This document shows, one piece after another, positions 32,996-45,315 of a DNA stretch of 64,000 bases. The stretch's first letter is position 1. Each line of letters begins with the position of its first letter. The notes under the pieces are model-generated. The model was not told the origin of the DNA and made no database searches. It worked only from the letters and a program-made list of their open reading frames with translations. Both the position numbers and the translations under genes were made by a program. Source of the stretch: Acheta domesticus (Eukaryota > Arthropoda > Insecta > Orthoptera > Gryllidae); contig JAHLJT010009419.1 of NCBI GenBank assembly GCA_031308135.1, positions 186,869,829-186,933,828 on the forward strand, given 5' to 3'.

Positions 32996-34250
32996 GTGAT
33001 GCAACGTAATGTAAGTTGAGGGTTGCATGTGCGTCTCTATTTCCATTTATGCCATAATCAATGAACTTCTGTGTTTTTCGGTTTAAATCTTTTCGATGCG
33101 TGGCTGGAGGTAGTAGTATACTTGCAGGGATTTGTACCTGTGATTAAGAAATCTTAGGTACAATTTCACCACTGGCACCCTTCCCAGCGAATTATAGTAT
33201 ATGTAGACGAGATAATAGTAAATAAATAATTTAGTAGTCTTTTGCAAGGTTGTCAGTTTGGAAAATAAAACTTTGCGAATGTAGGTTCATAGCATTTGAG
33301 ACATAGAGTTCGTCACATTCTTATTCATGCTTTCAGGTCTTTAGAATGCATTTTTCGTTACTCTCTATAAAATTTTTCTTTCAATGTTACATGTATATGG
33401 AATTTGTAGCATTGGCCTAGATTGTATTGAACCAATTTGTAAGGTAAAAGCACCAATTTGTAAAGTATAAACACATCCAATCTAGGCACATCCAGAAATA
33501 CGGAACTCGCGTGAAAGAACATTATTGACTAGTTTTGGTGATTCATTCATTCATAAACCCATTCATGCATTCATTTATACATTTGTGGCAGGTAAAATAA
33601 ACCCCCCTTTACTGCGCAAAAATGCGACTTGCCACACACCTATGCATGATGTGTTGCCTTCCAATCAGGAGCAAATGTTTCATAGTTACTTTTATTGTAT
33701 GAAATTTCCCAACAAATGTTCATTGGGAGTCACCATCTTTGAACCTCCTCCCCCCAAATGTTCTAAAAGTTCGTAGCATTTATTCTGAGACTTTCTTTAG
33801 TAAGAGAGTGGGTAGGGATTTTGGGTCTCAAGAAAGCGTGTGCTGATAATACATCTCCTCCATATTAAATATATTATATATAATTTCGTATAATATTATA
33901 TATATATATTAATTAATTAATTTACCCCTTTGCACTTTTAGTGCTGCAGGATTATCTGCTTAGGGTTAGAGGAGGTTAGGACTCCTCTTTCAGCCATTTT
34001 TTCCGGTTTTATCCCCACTTCCAAGGCCCTCTGTACAGAAGAATGTAATGGGTATCTAGTAGATGGTTGTGTCTCTAGAAGTGGGGTGACGATGGCGTGG
34101 CAAGCGACATGCTTCAACCGGACACCTTTTTCCCCAATATTACTGTTAATAAAGCCAGTAAATATTGGTACTCATTTGGAAAGAAGGCTGAGTGGACCTA
34201 AGGATCGCCCTGAATAGGACATCATCGGATAAAAATCCACAGCCATGCTT
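32996..34250. other. AT-rich stretch, no gene recognised
   Basis: It contains a short inverted pair, CCTAGATTGT near 33418 and its partner near 33477, bracketing two direct repeats of CCAATTTGTAA at 33434-33462. There is an AT-dinucleotide run at 33893-33910. No gene was recognised. Confidence 0.5.

Positions 34251-34305
<55 letters not shown>
34251..34305. repeat. (AT)n microsatellite
   Basis: About 26 uninterrupted AT units. The nearby minus-strand frame with Tyr-Ile repeats is this tract translated. Confidence 0.97.
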
Positions 34306-34307
<2 letters not shown>

Positions 34308-34785
34308 ATATATAATCCGCCTAATTGCCAAACGAGGCCATTAGGCGGAGTTTGGTAACCAATTGTGTATTGTAATCAGTTGTTAGGACACGAATATCGT
34401 ACAACGTTTTAACCACTATGAAAATATTTGTTAGATTTAATGTGAAATTTCGTTCTATACCTTCAATTAGTATTCACATTTTTCTCCCATAGGTGGCGAC
34501 ACTGTTCTCAACAAGGAGAGCAATTAAAAAACACTTGGTATATATTTTTTGACACGAGTAAATATAGTTCTAATTTAGAAATAGAAATGCTGCTTTAGAA
34601 ACATTATTACCCAACAAATTAAGAAAGAAATTTTATCGTGAGTATTTGATTTTTAAAGATCCAATGTTTCATTCCATATCGGAAAAAGTTTTGATTGCTT
34701 ATTTTTCTGGCAAATTAGAGAAGGAGAAATCATGTAGTCTTTGGTCCCACTGCTCTGTGTTAATGAGTACAATATCACTTAATGT

Positions 34786-34972
34786 AAACATTGATATCAA
34801 ATGTAAACGTAAGCTTTTGCGGCTCGAGTCCATGGCTGCCCAACACCGCCCACGTCGTTGGCTGAGAGGCCGAAGTTTCACTTGTCATGTCACAGGCTTT
34901 CTTAGGACAGTGACACCGCGGTGCTGCGCGTCCGGTATTATATACCGGACAGCCAAGAAAACATTGATATCA
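34786..34972. mobile_element. Short element with 14-bp target duplication
   Basis: AAACATTGATATCA is found exactly at 34786-34799 and 34959-34972. The 159 bp between are GC-richer than the surroundings. They begin with CGTAAGCTTTTGCGGCTCGA, contain ACCGCGGT and a 21-bp palindrome centred near 34940 (GTCCGGTATTATATACCGGA plus C), and end CCGGACAGCCAAG. A shorter relative lies at 42177-42232. The long target duplication suggests insertion by reverse transcription, as for a SINE, but there is no tRNA-like head or A tail. Class unknown. Confidence 0.6.
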
Positions 34973-36374
34973 GAAAGTTTACTCAGTTATTAGCGTTTTA
35001 AAAGGGGAAAAGTGTAGGATGCAAGACAAAGAAATTCAAAATATTTTAAAAAGAAGAGTGGCAGAGTACGCCATTACTTTACCGTCCTAGTGTGGTAAAT
35101 AAGTACCTTACCACACTAGAGCGGTAAAATACTTCGTTACAATTCTGATTACAATGACATAATGTTTGACTTTACCTAACCAAAGTGGATGAATAGAAAT
35201 TTACGAATGGACAGTGTAACTTGAAATTATAAGTTACCTCTTCATCATTTAATACCTGCTATTCCTCTTTACCGTAATCTACTTCCCTTGTCACATTGTA
35301 CTTTGGATTTTATCCATTAATTTAGGATAATGTGAACATTCTCCTGTTGATTCAGTAAGATTATGACATGACCCGTAACATAAACATGATTCACTGTTGC
35401 GGTGGAAACTTTTTTATGGTTACTCGTATAAGCTAGTGATGAGTAAGTTTGGGGATTATTCGTATTCTGGATGTAAATTTATTTTCCTATCGATTCAGCT
35501 CGATATTTGTTTCAACTTGGAAGAAACTGCGAGCAGTTTGTGTAAATTACTAATCGTATATTCATGATTAGCTCCAGTGGAATTTGAGGTTAGTTTTGTG
35601 CCTTTTCATGTACGACGTAGCAGAAAATATGTTATTTGGTTAGCTTATATGACTGTTGGATCGCCAAGTTTTGCTTTTAGATCAGCTAATTAGTATTCAA
35701 AATTCTTCGGAATGTAGTTATGTAGCATATGACGTCCTTCTTTTCCATTAATGGAAAATCATACTTGCGTTTTTAACTAAAGTTTTCAATGACAGAAAAA
35801 AGGTACAGCAGTCTACCTGAAACTTACGTAACTGAATAAAAATAAATTTCAATAAACGAAAATTATATGACTTTATAATGTTGCTAGAAAAAAAACTTTT
35901 AAGTTTCGGATCAACGGGTGAGTAAAGTAGTAAGAACTCTCCAAGCCTCTGGGAATGTAAAAGAAAAGATACTGACGGGAGTTCGCGAATGGCCATAATT
36001 TCACCACATACATTTATTCTTTTTATAAGCAGACTCTCCCTAAAGTATTATACATTCATTAAATTAGGAACTTCTTTTTCATTGTAAGTGTATATTGTTG
36101 CAATTATCTAGTCGTATTAATGTCTAGCACTTATTTTCAAATCACTAGCAGAATTAATGAATAGTACCTTTGAAGTAAAACGAAGACACACATTTCAAAA
36201 TTGTAAATAAACTATTGGTTATATTTATCTTGACACTAAGATTGTAATTATTATTTAATTATTGTTTTCACCTACCTAGAGCGAAGGTTAACGGCCAGTT
36301 TCTTCAATATCCTGAGAGCCAAAGCTAGTAGGGCCCTTGCTTTGTTCCCGAGCGCTAAATGGACTAACGTTCCG
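34973..36374. other. AT-rich stretch with one strong hairpin
   Basis: No gene recognised. The hairpin at 35078-35128 is listed separately. Confidence 0.5.
35078..35128. repeat. Hairpin with 21-bp arms
   Basis: TTTACCGTCCTAGTGTGGTA plus A (35078-35098) pairs with 35108-35128 with two mismatches, around a 9-base loop. Weak pairing may go on outside the arms. It could be a small palindromic MITE or a foldback scar. Confidence 0.8.
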
Positions 36375-36740
36375 ACCGCATTGTAATTGATTGATTCGTG
36401 TTTCCGGGTGCGTCCACTACTTAGATCATTAGCCCCGTAAGTGTAGTGCGTGTTTTTCTCGGGAGGTGGCGATCTTTTCCCCGCTGAATGGCGAGATCCG
36501 GTGCCGACCTACCGTCGACTACCGGGGTTTTCCCCTCAACCAGATATCTCCCACCAGCGGGGCCCCGCCCCAGTCGGGACAAACTGTAAGCTCCCGACCA
36601 GTCTCCTGGATGTGTGGTAGTGTAGTGCATGTTAGGGAGAGGATAGGACAAGGAAGAGGAAGGAATGCTCGCGCGCGGTCCGTGGCCCGTTTGTTAGGGT
36701 ACTGCTCCGGCACCGCATTATGTGTATAGAGATGGAACGA
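36375..36740 (-). mobile_element. SINE family A, copy 3
   Basis: The reverse complement aligns with the second half of copy 2. Shared plus-strand phrases are GAGATCCGGTGCCGACC, ATATCTCCCACCAGCG against TATTTCCCACCAGCG, GTGTAGTGCATGTTAG, GAGAGGATAGGACAAGGAAG and GGGTACTGCTCCGGCA. The tail side (36375-36440) carries AATCAATCAATTAC in reverse complement. The tRNA head is missing, so the copy is 5'-truncated near 36725. Confidence 0.75.
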
Positions 36741-36779
36741 AATTAAAATAAATAAGTAAATAAACAAGGAAATAAAGTT

Positions 36780-37170
36780 TGCAATCGGACGTTTTGAGCC
36801 AGTACCCGCTCCGCCGGCCGCCTTCCCATCCTGGACGCCCCTGCCCGCGTGGGCGGAGCGGCGCAGGCCGGGACGGGGAGCGGCAGGGCGGGATCCGGCG
36901 GGGGCTTTTTTCCGGGTGAGGGCGCGCTCCTTGGCAGGCGTTATCGGTTTATGAATTCATATAATGCGCTTGAAAATACGCGCGTATCGCTATCCGGAAT
37001 CGATACCCGCCTGCCGGAGCGGCGCGGGGGCGGAAGCCGGGACGCCCGTCCGACGACACAGCCAGCCACTCTGGGCGCAGGGCCCTCTCGACCTGGCCCG
37101 CCGATGTGGTTGCAATGGAAGTGGTTGGGGAAACACGGAGATAATCTTCCGGTAATTTTTGTAAGCCAGG
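36780..37170. promoter_or_regulatory. CpG island
   Basis: GC- and CpG-rich, with an AT-rich insert at 36945-36975 (TTTATGAATTCATATAATGC), a homeodomain- or POU-like binding string. No exon was recognised. A 157-codon plus-strand frame (36849-37322) crosses it without any domain. Confidence 0.4.
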
Positions 37171-37889
37171 GAAAAGAAAACAGTGTTAGTGTGAATCAAT
37201 TTGGGCATACAAATTACGTCGGTTTCTACGCACATGTTGTAGTTATATTTGTTCCAGTTATTTCTAGTTTCTGCGTTCAATTTACGCTGGCATATTGTGG
37301 TTCTAAGACGACGTTTTGTTAATGTTATTATGTTTGTATTTTAGGTAAATTACGAAATATTTATTTCGAAAGGTGTGAATTGAGAGCCAAATTAAAATGA
37401 ATTGAGGGCCAAAGGTTTTGTCGCGTCTTGATCGTTATACTCTCAGAACGCCGAAGGTACATAAATTATTTTACTTTTTTACCTAATTTTATTGATTCAG
37501 ATTTACCTTTTTACTAATTAACTAGATGTTAACATTACTCAGTTCGTCTTTTCATCATTCCCTTTCTTTCTTTCATAATTCCCTCCGTAAGGGAACATGT
37601 AGCATCTTTCAACTGTTTTCATGTCCTTCGTAACCACAGGCCTCTCGATCCAGGTAAGTTATGAAGCGTGTATCGAACCCATATCAAAGCCAATAACAAG
37701 CTATAAGTAACAGTAAAGAATAAAAAAATATTTTGTTACAGTTGCTGAAAATGTGTTGATAGCTGTGCTGTCACCCGCGCGCAGCGGAGTGAATGGGTGA
37801 GTAAATATTTACTGATTCCGGGCGTTTCAACAACTCAGGGAATTAATCCCATAATTGTCGTCGTATTTACAATATTGCCTTTATAAGGG
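37171..37889. other. AT-rich stretch, no gene recognised
   Basis: Nothing recognised. The plus-strand frame ending at 37322 is open in its AT-rich part too, but shows no family resemblance. Confidence 0.5.
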
Positions 37890-38120
37890 GACAGTTCTTT
37901 TTCCCGAGGTGACATGAGGTCCGGCAGCCTACCTACACACTTTTCCCATCTCTAGGTATCTCACCCAGTAGGACATACTCGAGCTTCTCGACTGGAATTC
38001 CCACGTGCGATAGAGTAGTGCATCAGAAAGGTACGTGTGTAAGGAGAGAGGAGGGGACAAAGATGAGGAAGGAAAGATGGGCGAGCAGCGGAGAATGGTG
38101 CAAGGAGAAAGTAAACTTTG
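37890..38120 (-). mobile_element. SINE family A, copy 4, decayed
   Basis: It shows the same order of landmarks as copy 3, but more worn: GGCAGCCTACC, TAGGTATCTCACCCAG, AGTAGTGCATCAG, then a purine-rich phrase with GGACAAAGATGAGGAAGGAA. The head was not found. Confidence 0.5.
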
Positions 38121-38199
38121 CGAATTCCATGTACACTCACGGACGCATCGTTGCGTGCCCTAGATGAGAGAGAATTCTGAAGTCATTTGACTGGTTTTA

Positions 38200-38330
38200 A
38201 TATTGGTACAAGACGCCGACCTCGATGGACGAGGCTGCTTTAGAGAGTGTGCCGACTCAGCGCGTAAGTCCAAAAGTTCCCGGATTCGAGTCCCGCCGCG
38301 GACATGGTTGTTTATTCTTTGTGTTTCATG
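38200..38330 (+). mobile_element. tRNA-like SINE head
   Basis: GGATTCGAGTCCC at 38281-38293 is a near-perfect B box, preceded at about 45 bp by an A-box-like GAGGCTGCTTTAG and followed by GCCGCGGACATGG. The cloverleaf is not complete. It is probably a SINE head fused to an unknown body, not a tRNA gene. Confidence 0.45.
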
Positions 38331-39699
38331 CATTTGTACTGTCGCGGAAGGCCTTGTGAGTCTACTAACCACATGACAGAGGAGTCCACATGCGTGTCTA
38401 GTGTAATAGGTTAATAGTGTGTCCCCCTGATGGGAATAGAGAGTACACGGCGGAGATAACCCAAATCGGTATCGCCTTAAGCTGGAAAAAGCCCCAGGAA
38501 GAAAAAAATTGGTACAAGGTGAATGATATAATACCCCTTATCTCCAGCATTAATCCGGCAAAGGGAAAGTCTTCAAAATTGTTGCAGAGGGTATATGATT
38601 TTGCTCTAATTTAAAAATTCAAGAAAACCTTTTCAGATGGTATTTTAAGCATTGTTAATAAAGGGCTGGGTGCTATAATAAATTACACTTATGTTATGCA
38701 AAATTTAAGTGAGGTTTGTGAAGAATTTTTTCAATTCATTATTTTAATTTGCAGTGAAAAAATCATTTATATTTTCATCAACCTGAAATTAAAATTCTAT
38801 CTAAGCGATAAAATGCATTTATTGCAAATGATTTAAATCAAACGTCTTTGTGACTGCATTAATGAACAATATTATCATTTCCTTGCATGAAATGGATAGA
38901 GATGGAAAATAATATAGAGGAGGAAGGAAGAAAATGGATATGGAGGAAGGAGAGAATTAGAGAAGGAGAAGAAGACACTTGGAGAAGAAAAGACTTATCC
39001 CATTCTTAGCCAAGAGTATTCAGTTAATGATTCATATACTCTACTGATGGTTATTTCTCGCTTGAGAATTCAGTTTAACGTGGTCCCTACAGCTATTTGA
39101 AATAAACAACGACTCGGTTGTACAACTCAGTTTCCTTGACATTGATTAATCACTATTTTCTTATCTTCTCTCTCTTATTCTAACGTTCAATACAATGTAA
39201 ATCGAAATGTACAGAAAATTGATGAATATCAAAGTCGAAATGTGCAGAATGACAAACATATTTTCATTAGACAAATATAAGCTTTAGCTTTTACATGCAC
39301 CAAATTAACTCTCTCTAACGTTAACTCTCTTGAAATTATTAAAACAAAAACAAGCGTCCATTCGTATTACATCACCTTTCAAATCTGCCCTTTTCCTGGT
39401 TGATGATCATTCAGTTTATAGTGCTATAAATTACAAAGTTGTATACAAGGATAGTTTTATTATAAACACTTGGCATTTGGCCATAAGAAACAAATTTTAC
39501 ATGTACTACAATTCCAACAATTTGATTTGATGGACATTTTAAAGATTTTTAAAATTAAATTTTTTACTTTTTTTAATTTAAAAATTTTTTTTACTTTCAT
39601 ATAGTACTTTAATTCGCATATTTAATTACTTTTGAATGTCTAAATTTCAATCAAGACATTATTTATACTCAATGTGTACTCATTTTAAAGCACATTCTG
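38331..39699. other. AT-rich stretch, no gene recognised
   Basis: Short frames only. A purine-rich GGAGGAAGGA/GAGAAGGAGAAG stretch lies at 38918-38992. Confidence 0.5.
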
Positions 39700-40310
39700 T
39701 TTACCGAGCGGGTTAGAGATCACTGTGGCCAGGTGTCTAATCTTCTATTAACTACTACTATTATATTAAAGGCGGCCAGGTGTATAAATCAGCCTCTGTA
39801 TAGACGCACCTGCCCTATTCTTCGTGGAAGCGGAGTGCGGGCGCGAATGGAGTGGGCGGGAGGTGCTGCGCCGACAGGGAACGCTGAGGACGGGGCGGGG
39901 GCGGGGGCGGGGCCGTGGGCGGGAGCGGAGCGTGTGTACTCTGGCGGCGAGGTGCCGGCGCCGGGTAATGCAAGGGCAACACTCGACGCGGCCGCGCGGG
40001 TGCAGCGGGAGGGGCAGGGTGGGGAGGGGCGGGACCGGGGCGCGGGCGCGCAAATATTTTGACGCGGCGAGCGTTGTAAATACGACGATAGCGACCCGCG
40101 GCGAAGCTTCCTCCTGCCCCCTTCCTGCCCTCCCCCCCCGACCCACCTGACCCCTGCCACCCGCACCCGCGCCGCCCATCACGTCCCCGGCTGCTGCACC
40201 TGGCGCGTGCCGTTGGCACCCCTGCCGCCGCCCGCCGCCGCCTCCGCCTCTGACCACCGCCGGACGCTCAGCACTAAAGCCCGACCGACAACACAAGCGG
40301 CGGTGTTACA
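39700..40310. promoter_or_regulatory. CpG island with TATA and E-box cluster at its left edge
   Basis: CAGGTG occurs at 39730-39735 and 39777-39782, and its inverse CACCTG at 39807-39812. TATAAAT starts at 39783, directly after the second E-box. To the right, the plus strand is G-rich to about 40050 and C-rich after 40100, with dense CpG. E-boxes of this type bind Snail/bHLH factors. Whether they act here is unknown. No exon was recognised. Confidence 0.45.
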
Positions 40311-40406
40311 CGTAGAAGCACACTTGTCTCTTTGACGTATAAGGTAAACAGTTAAAATTTACATAGGTCTACTCTTCAATTTTTGAATTTAACTTTCAAT
40401 TATAGA

Positions 40407-40407
<1 letters not shown>

Positions 40408-40454
<47 letters not shown>
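40408..40454. repeat. (ATT)n microsatellite
   Basis: About 15 ATT units. It is followed by a phrase CCCATGAAGGGCTAAGGCCTCC that may be the 3' end of a repeat read on the minus strand. Confidence 0.95.
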
Positions 40455-42170
40455 CATCATTGGTAGCCTATACAATCCCATGAAGGGCTAAGGCCTCCTG
40501 ATTCCTGTGGGAAGATTTGTTCTGTTAGCTACTTGTGGCTCAATAAATGAAGATAAATGAAGATTAATTAAAATATGAACATAAAAAGACAGACTCAAAG
40601 ATTTGCCACATGTTTCTCTGTGTATGTCGATGCACTAAATCCAAATCTGAAGCCAGGATTGCGTCACCAGCATCCAGTTTTTTTAATCGCAAAACACCTC
40701 AGCGAATATGTAAATTGTTAATTTCACGGTGTTTTTTTTCAGACTTGAAAAAACTGGAAGGTGACGGCGCAATTCTGGCTTCTGATTTAGCGGGTCGACG
40801 TACGTGGAAAATGTGTGTTAGGTCTCCGGTCTGGCAACTTATTTTTTGTGTGCCTGTGTAATTCTTACTGCAAAACGGCTAGCAATACTACCCGGCCTGC
40901 AAATCGGACTATGGTGTTTACGTATACAGTACACAATTAAGTTATTGGGTGACAATGACTTTCCTTTCTTTAATGATCTTTATTCATAGTGAAATTCCTT
41001 TCACTTGTCATTGTAAGTTTCCTACTTATCTCTATTTGGAAAATAAAAGTCTGATAAAAATAGATGTGAAGAGTGAGAAAGAACAAATTGTATATGTAAA
41101 TTAGTAGAAAGCAAAACATATGTTTAAAAACGAGAACAATGAATGTCCTCCAAAGTGTAAACAATGAGTTACCCAATAATTCATATGAAGTATCCTAGAC
41201 TCTTTTCGGGGCTCTCTCGCATTTTCGTCCACAGCCACGTTAATTATTTAGTCAAGTAATAAATACATGTTATATCGGTCTATATTTCATTTGACACGTT
41301 ACATAGATCACTTTTGCACTTGATTTATTCGTGTGCCCGCTTTCTTTTCAAAAATAATTTCTAATCAAGCTCATCGGTTTGGCCCCCAGTGTACGTGCAG
41401 ATATTGTAATATTTGCCTAATGTCTTATGATTCGCGCCACTAGATGTGCCTCTCAGACATGTACTGTACCGCGAACAATTTCATATATACCAACCTAACA
41501 TGACCAACAGAAAATTTTTGAAGCGTAACTACTTACTGAAATGAAAGATCCTTGGTAATCCCCCTAAGAGTATATTCTAGCAGTTGGATGTCAGTCTCTT
41601 TTTCGAATCATGCTGTCTTGAAGCCTAGTTCCATCGCAGGTCTGGAGACCTTTCAAGCACGGGCGCGCGCGCGCGCCTCGCGCGCTGTCCCCTGATACGC
41701 CTGAGGTGTGGCTCTCACTTTCTCCGCCAGATGTCGTTCTCAGTTAACTATATCATAACTATATGTTTGGGAGAAAATGAGATCTCGTTAGAGCGGGATA
41801 TTGTCGTAGGGATTTCAATTTTACCGGGCAATGTCTAAACAACAGTTATATGGCTTAGCTCACAAAACAAATTAGCAATTCAAAGAATATCTACTGAAAT
41901 GCATTGAACGCTTTTAATTTAACATGGAATAGTTGTTTCTAAATTTCATAATGTATAAAAGCAGAGTAAAACTTTTAAGCCGGAACCCGGTCATCTGTAT
42001 GCTAACCTTTCTTTGTGATTCTTCTTTGCTTTGTTTCTCACACTCGTCGAATGCGTACTGCTTCTACCAAAGTGTGGCATGTTTGCGAATACAAGGCTGC
42101 AAGAGCCAGTGAATGCGCGATACCTACATTTTAATTTGATAATGTACAATATAATGACATTCGTTCCTAT
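40455..42170. other. Mixed DNA, no gene recognised
   Basis: A (GC)n run of about 14 bases lies at 41662-41676 with more GCGC to 41692, a possible Z-DNA former. The rest is anonymous. Confidence 0.5.
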
Positions 42171-42176
42171 TGTACA

Positions 42177-42240
42177 CGTAAGCTTCCGCGGCTCGAGTTC
42201 ATTACTTCTCGGACAGCCGGACAGCCGAGAAGTAATATTC
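42177..42240. mobile_element. Short relative of the 34.8 kb element
   Basis: It starts CGTAAGCTTCCGCGGCTCGA and ends CCGGACAGCCGAGAA, the same two ends as 34808-34959, but with almost nothing between. Its end forms a perfect 12-bp stem, ATTACTTCTCGG with CCGAGAAGTAAT. It is either a deleted copy or a different member of the family. Confidence 0.5.
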
Positions 42241-43299
42241 ATCCTATTGAAAAATTATAATTAACCAGCACTTCAAAGGTCTTATTGCGTCCTATTTTGA
42301 GCCTGTAGCTGCTGAAATTACTTCTTTCTAAAAGAAATTTGTAGCTTTGTTGCTTTCATTTAGTTTCAACAATAGGAGGTTCAGATTGTTATATCAATGC
42401 ACCCCGCTATCATATTTCTCTTCTTGTCCATTTTCTGTTTGTATTTTTTACTATTTCATTTACTGAGCAAACTTTTTGTAAACTTGAATTTCTGTTTATC
42501 AGAGGACCATGGACACGATCGAGTAGATGAATCGAAGCAGAAGAGTTTGACATCTTTGGATTGTTTATCAATATCGATCCCAACGAATCAACCTGTCATA
42601 TTATTTTAGATAACGAATCTTTCCAAGTCAGAATTTGTCGTAATTTCCGATTATTTGTCAGAACTTAGATTTATCTCACCAAATGAATTCTGAATTATAT
42701 CCCCCATTTCACTCTTGGACATTTCATTATCATAGCTTTGCAGTCGTTGACATTTTGGGCAGTCATTTAAAATTTATTATCTCTTTCTGCGAACGAGCAA
42801 TGCTTTCCTTTTCAACATTATTTAAACACATTTTTCATAACCTTTTGCATTTCTATTTTGTCTTTCTTTAATACCCGACTGCCACAATTGAAGGACTATG
42901 TCTTTCACCCTGAAATTTACGAGCTTCTTACCGTTTTTATTTCTTTCGATCTTACTTCCATTCAGAAAATTAAAAAAAATGTTTATCCTACAAAAGTTAA
43001 AATAAATATATAAAAATTGCTTCATTTATTGTTCCCCGTTCCATATGAAAGAATTAAAAAACATTTATAAAGTAGTATATATAGAATTTAAAGAGTTTGT
43101 TCTAATATGCCAACATTTTACGAAAAGAACAAAGTAAGGTTTTCCTCTTTAGAAACTGGGACAAGATCCGAATTTTACTAATCGAAGTTAAGCACTTTAT
43201 TCAAACAAAGTAAATTCAATATATTTTAATCTAATATTAACAACTAATTTATTTAAGCCAATTAATAAAACAGTAAATATTGGGGTAGAACACATTCCG
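42241..43299. other. AT-rich stretch, no gene recognised
   Basis: Short frames only. Nothing was seen. Confidence 0.55.
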
Positions 43300-44690
43300 C
43301 TCATGAGTAATTCACGTCAAATCGCACAAGAGTTGACACAACATTTTCTAAAATGTACGATATTTTTTTCTGAAGTCTGGACATAAAAAAAGAGATACGT
43401 ATTTTTTTATTTGCCTGAAAATTGATTATTTGTGTAGTTATGGCTATATTAAATTTTGGAATTTACAGGTACTTCACAAATAAAATTAATTATCTCTTCG
43501 AATGTACTAAATATAAAAATTTCTGGTTTGTGTCATTTAATATTTTAAAATATTTTTTTTATTCCTGTGTAAATAATTTTTTCAAATAATATTTTTGTCA
43601 TTTTAAAAAATGTATTACTTTTCAAAAAAGTAAAATTTCTATATAAACTCGATGAGATAAAAATTTGAAAAGAATATAGGCGTATTTCTTGTTCAATTTT
43701 CTATAAATACAACAAGAAAAAAAGTGGGCACTCCACACATACAGTTCTAAGAAAATCAATTGTAAGTATGAAGGGCGCGCTCTGTCTACCCATGCACTAT
43801 CGAATTGTGCTCGGTCAGTCTTTGATGCTAGTGCTGAATAACTCAAAAAAGAATGACCATCTGCCTGATAAGGGTTTAAAGAGTCATTAGTATTTCAGAT
43901 GTTCACTCTGCCCCCAGAATGTATGACATTGTGTCATACATATTTTTGTGGGTAACATCGTAGTGACTTGTGGGTCACCTATGTTCTTATGGGTGAGAGC
44001 GAAACGAATTGAAATACGAGCCATTCCACGTCAAATGTCACTCGAACTGACACGACTATTTAAAAAAAATAAATGACACGAATATATGGCATTCATTCTG
44101 GACATCAAAAAAGAGGCACGTGTTTCTTTATTTACCTGAAAATTGTTTCTTTGTGTAGTTTTGCCTTTATTAAATTTTAAAATTTACGCGTACTTTGCAA
44201 AATATGATTAATTGACGCTCTGAAAGTACTTAACATAAAATTTTTTACTGGTTTGTTTCGTTTAATTTTTTGATATGTGTATTTTATTCATCTGTAAATT
44301 ACTTTCTCAAAAAATAAATATTTATGAAAAAATTGTAATTAATTTTAAAAAATGAAAATTTTTTATAAACTCTTTCAGATTGAAATTTGAAAAAATAGGC
44401 ATATTTCTTGTTCAATTTTCTACAAAACATAACAAGAAATAAGTGGGCACTCAACACGTATAGATAAAAAAATCAATTGTAATTATGGTATTCGAGCGCG
44501 TGGTTCCTGCCCCTGCACAAACGAATTGTGTTCGATCAGTCTTGGATACTAATGCCGACGAACAATAAAAAGAATGGCTCTCTGCCTGATTTGGGTTTCA
44601 ATAAACATTAGTAAATATATGTTCACTCATTCCCCAGAAGGGATGGGTGACAGCAAAACGAATGTTTTTCCTCGTGTCAGCGAAACGAAT
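43300..44690. repeat. Two tandem diverged copies of a ~719-bp unit
   Basis: Copy 1 is 43300-43980 and copy 2 is 44018-44690. They are colinear over almost their whole length, for example TTTGCCTGAAAATTGATTAT against TTTACCTGAAAATTGTTTCT, and CTTGTTCAATTTTCTA in both. Divergence is considerable, so the duplication is old. Confidence 0.85.
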
Positions 44691-44964
44691 TTTACTGCGA
44701 GTCCCTTTGCGTCCTAGGGACGGGGTGCCCTCCTGACCTTGTTCGTGAAGTACAATCGACCACTTGTCAAGGGACATGGTAAAATTTTCTCAACATTAGT
44801 TGAGAACATTGTCTCAACATAGTCACAATACGCAATACTTATGGAGACAAGAGTGCTAGTATTTGTTCTGTGAATCGTGTGTACACTGTGCAACATGAGT
44901 AGCGATCAGCGTATGAGATAGTTGTTTCAATGCATTTAAACTTTCTGATCACGATTTTTAAAAA

Positions 44965-45315
44965 AGAAGATCTCCAAGACGCGTTAGCCACGATTTGCTG
45001 GTGAATTTACAGGAATCATTAGATTGGAGAATTTGTGATTCATTTCGGAAGAAAGGGAATCGGCTTCCAAAACGGCCTTTTCGTAATGAAGATAGCATCG
45101 AGATCGGTGGCTCCCGTGGCATTAACGAAAGTAGCGGAACGTCCAGTGAAAAAAGTGGAAATCAAGGAAGTGACAATTTAAGCTCTTCAGATAGTTCGTC
45201 AAATGTCTGCGAAATGAATAAAGAGAAGACAAACATGAGTTTAATTGCAATAGGAGAAACCCCCGCCACGAAAAGAAAATTGGAAAAAAAATGGCATCCC
45301 CATGAGAAATTTTAG
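44965..45315 (+). pseudogene. Unrecognised coding remnant, N-terminal part
   Basis: A 107-codon frame (from 44995) has natural protein composition: a leading LLVNLQESLDWRICDSFRKK, a Ser/Asn/Gly-rich acidic middle (GTSSEKSGNQGSDNLSSSDS) and a basic end (KRKLEKKWHPHEKF). I do not recognise the family. It lies inside the long-arm element, so it is probably a decayed part of that element's own protein. The frame goes on past the stop with readable but broken sequence. Confidence 0.35.

Noticed and set aside
34146..34331. A membrane-like Tyr/Ile frame
   Set aside because: It is the (AT)n microsatellite translated.
42181..42199. Cloning-vector polylinker contamination (HindIII-SacII-XhoI order)
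   Set aside because: A diverged natural relative with the same ends occurs at 34808-34959 with its own target duplication, and no other vector sequence is seen. A vector search would settle it.
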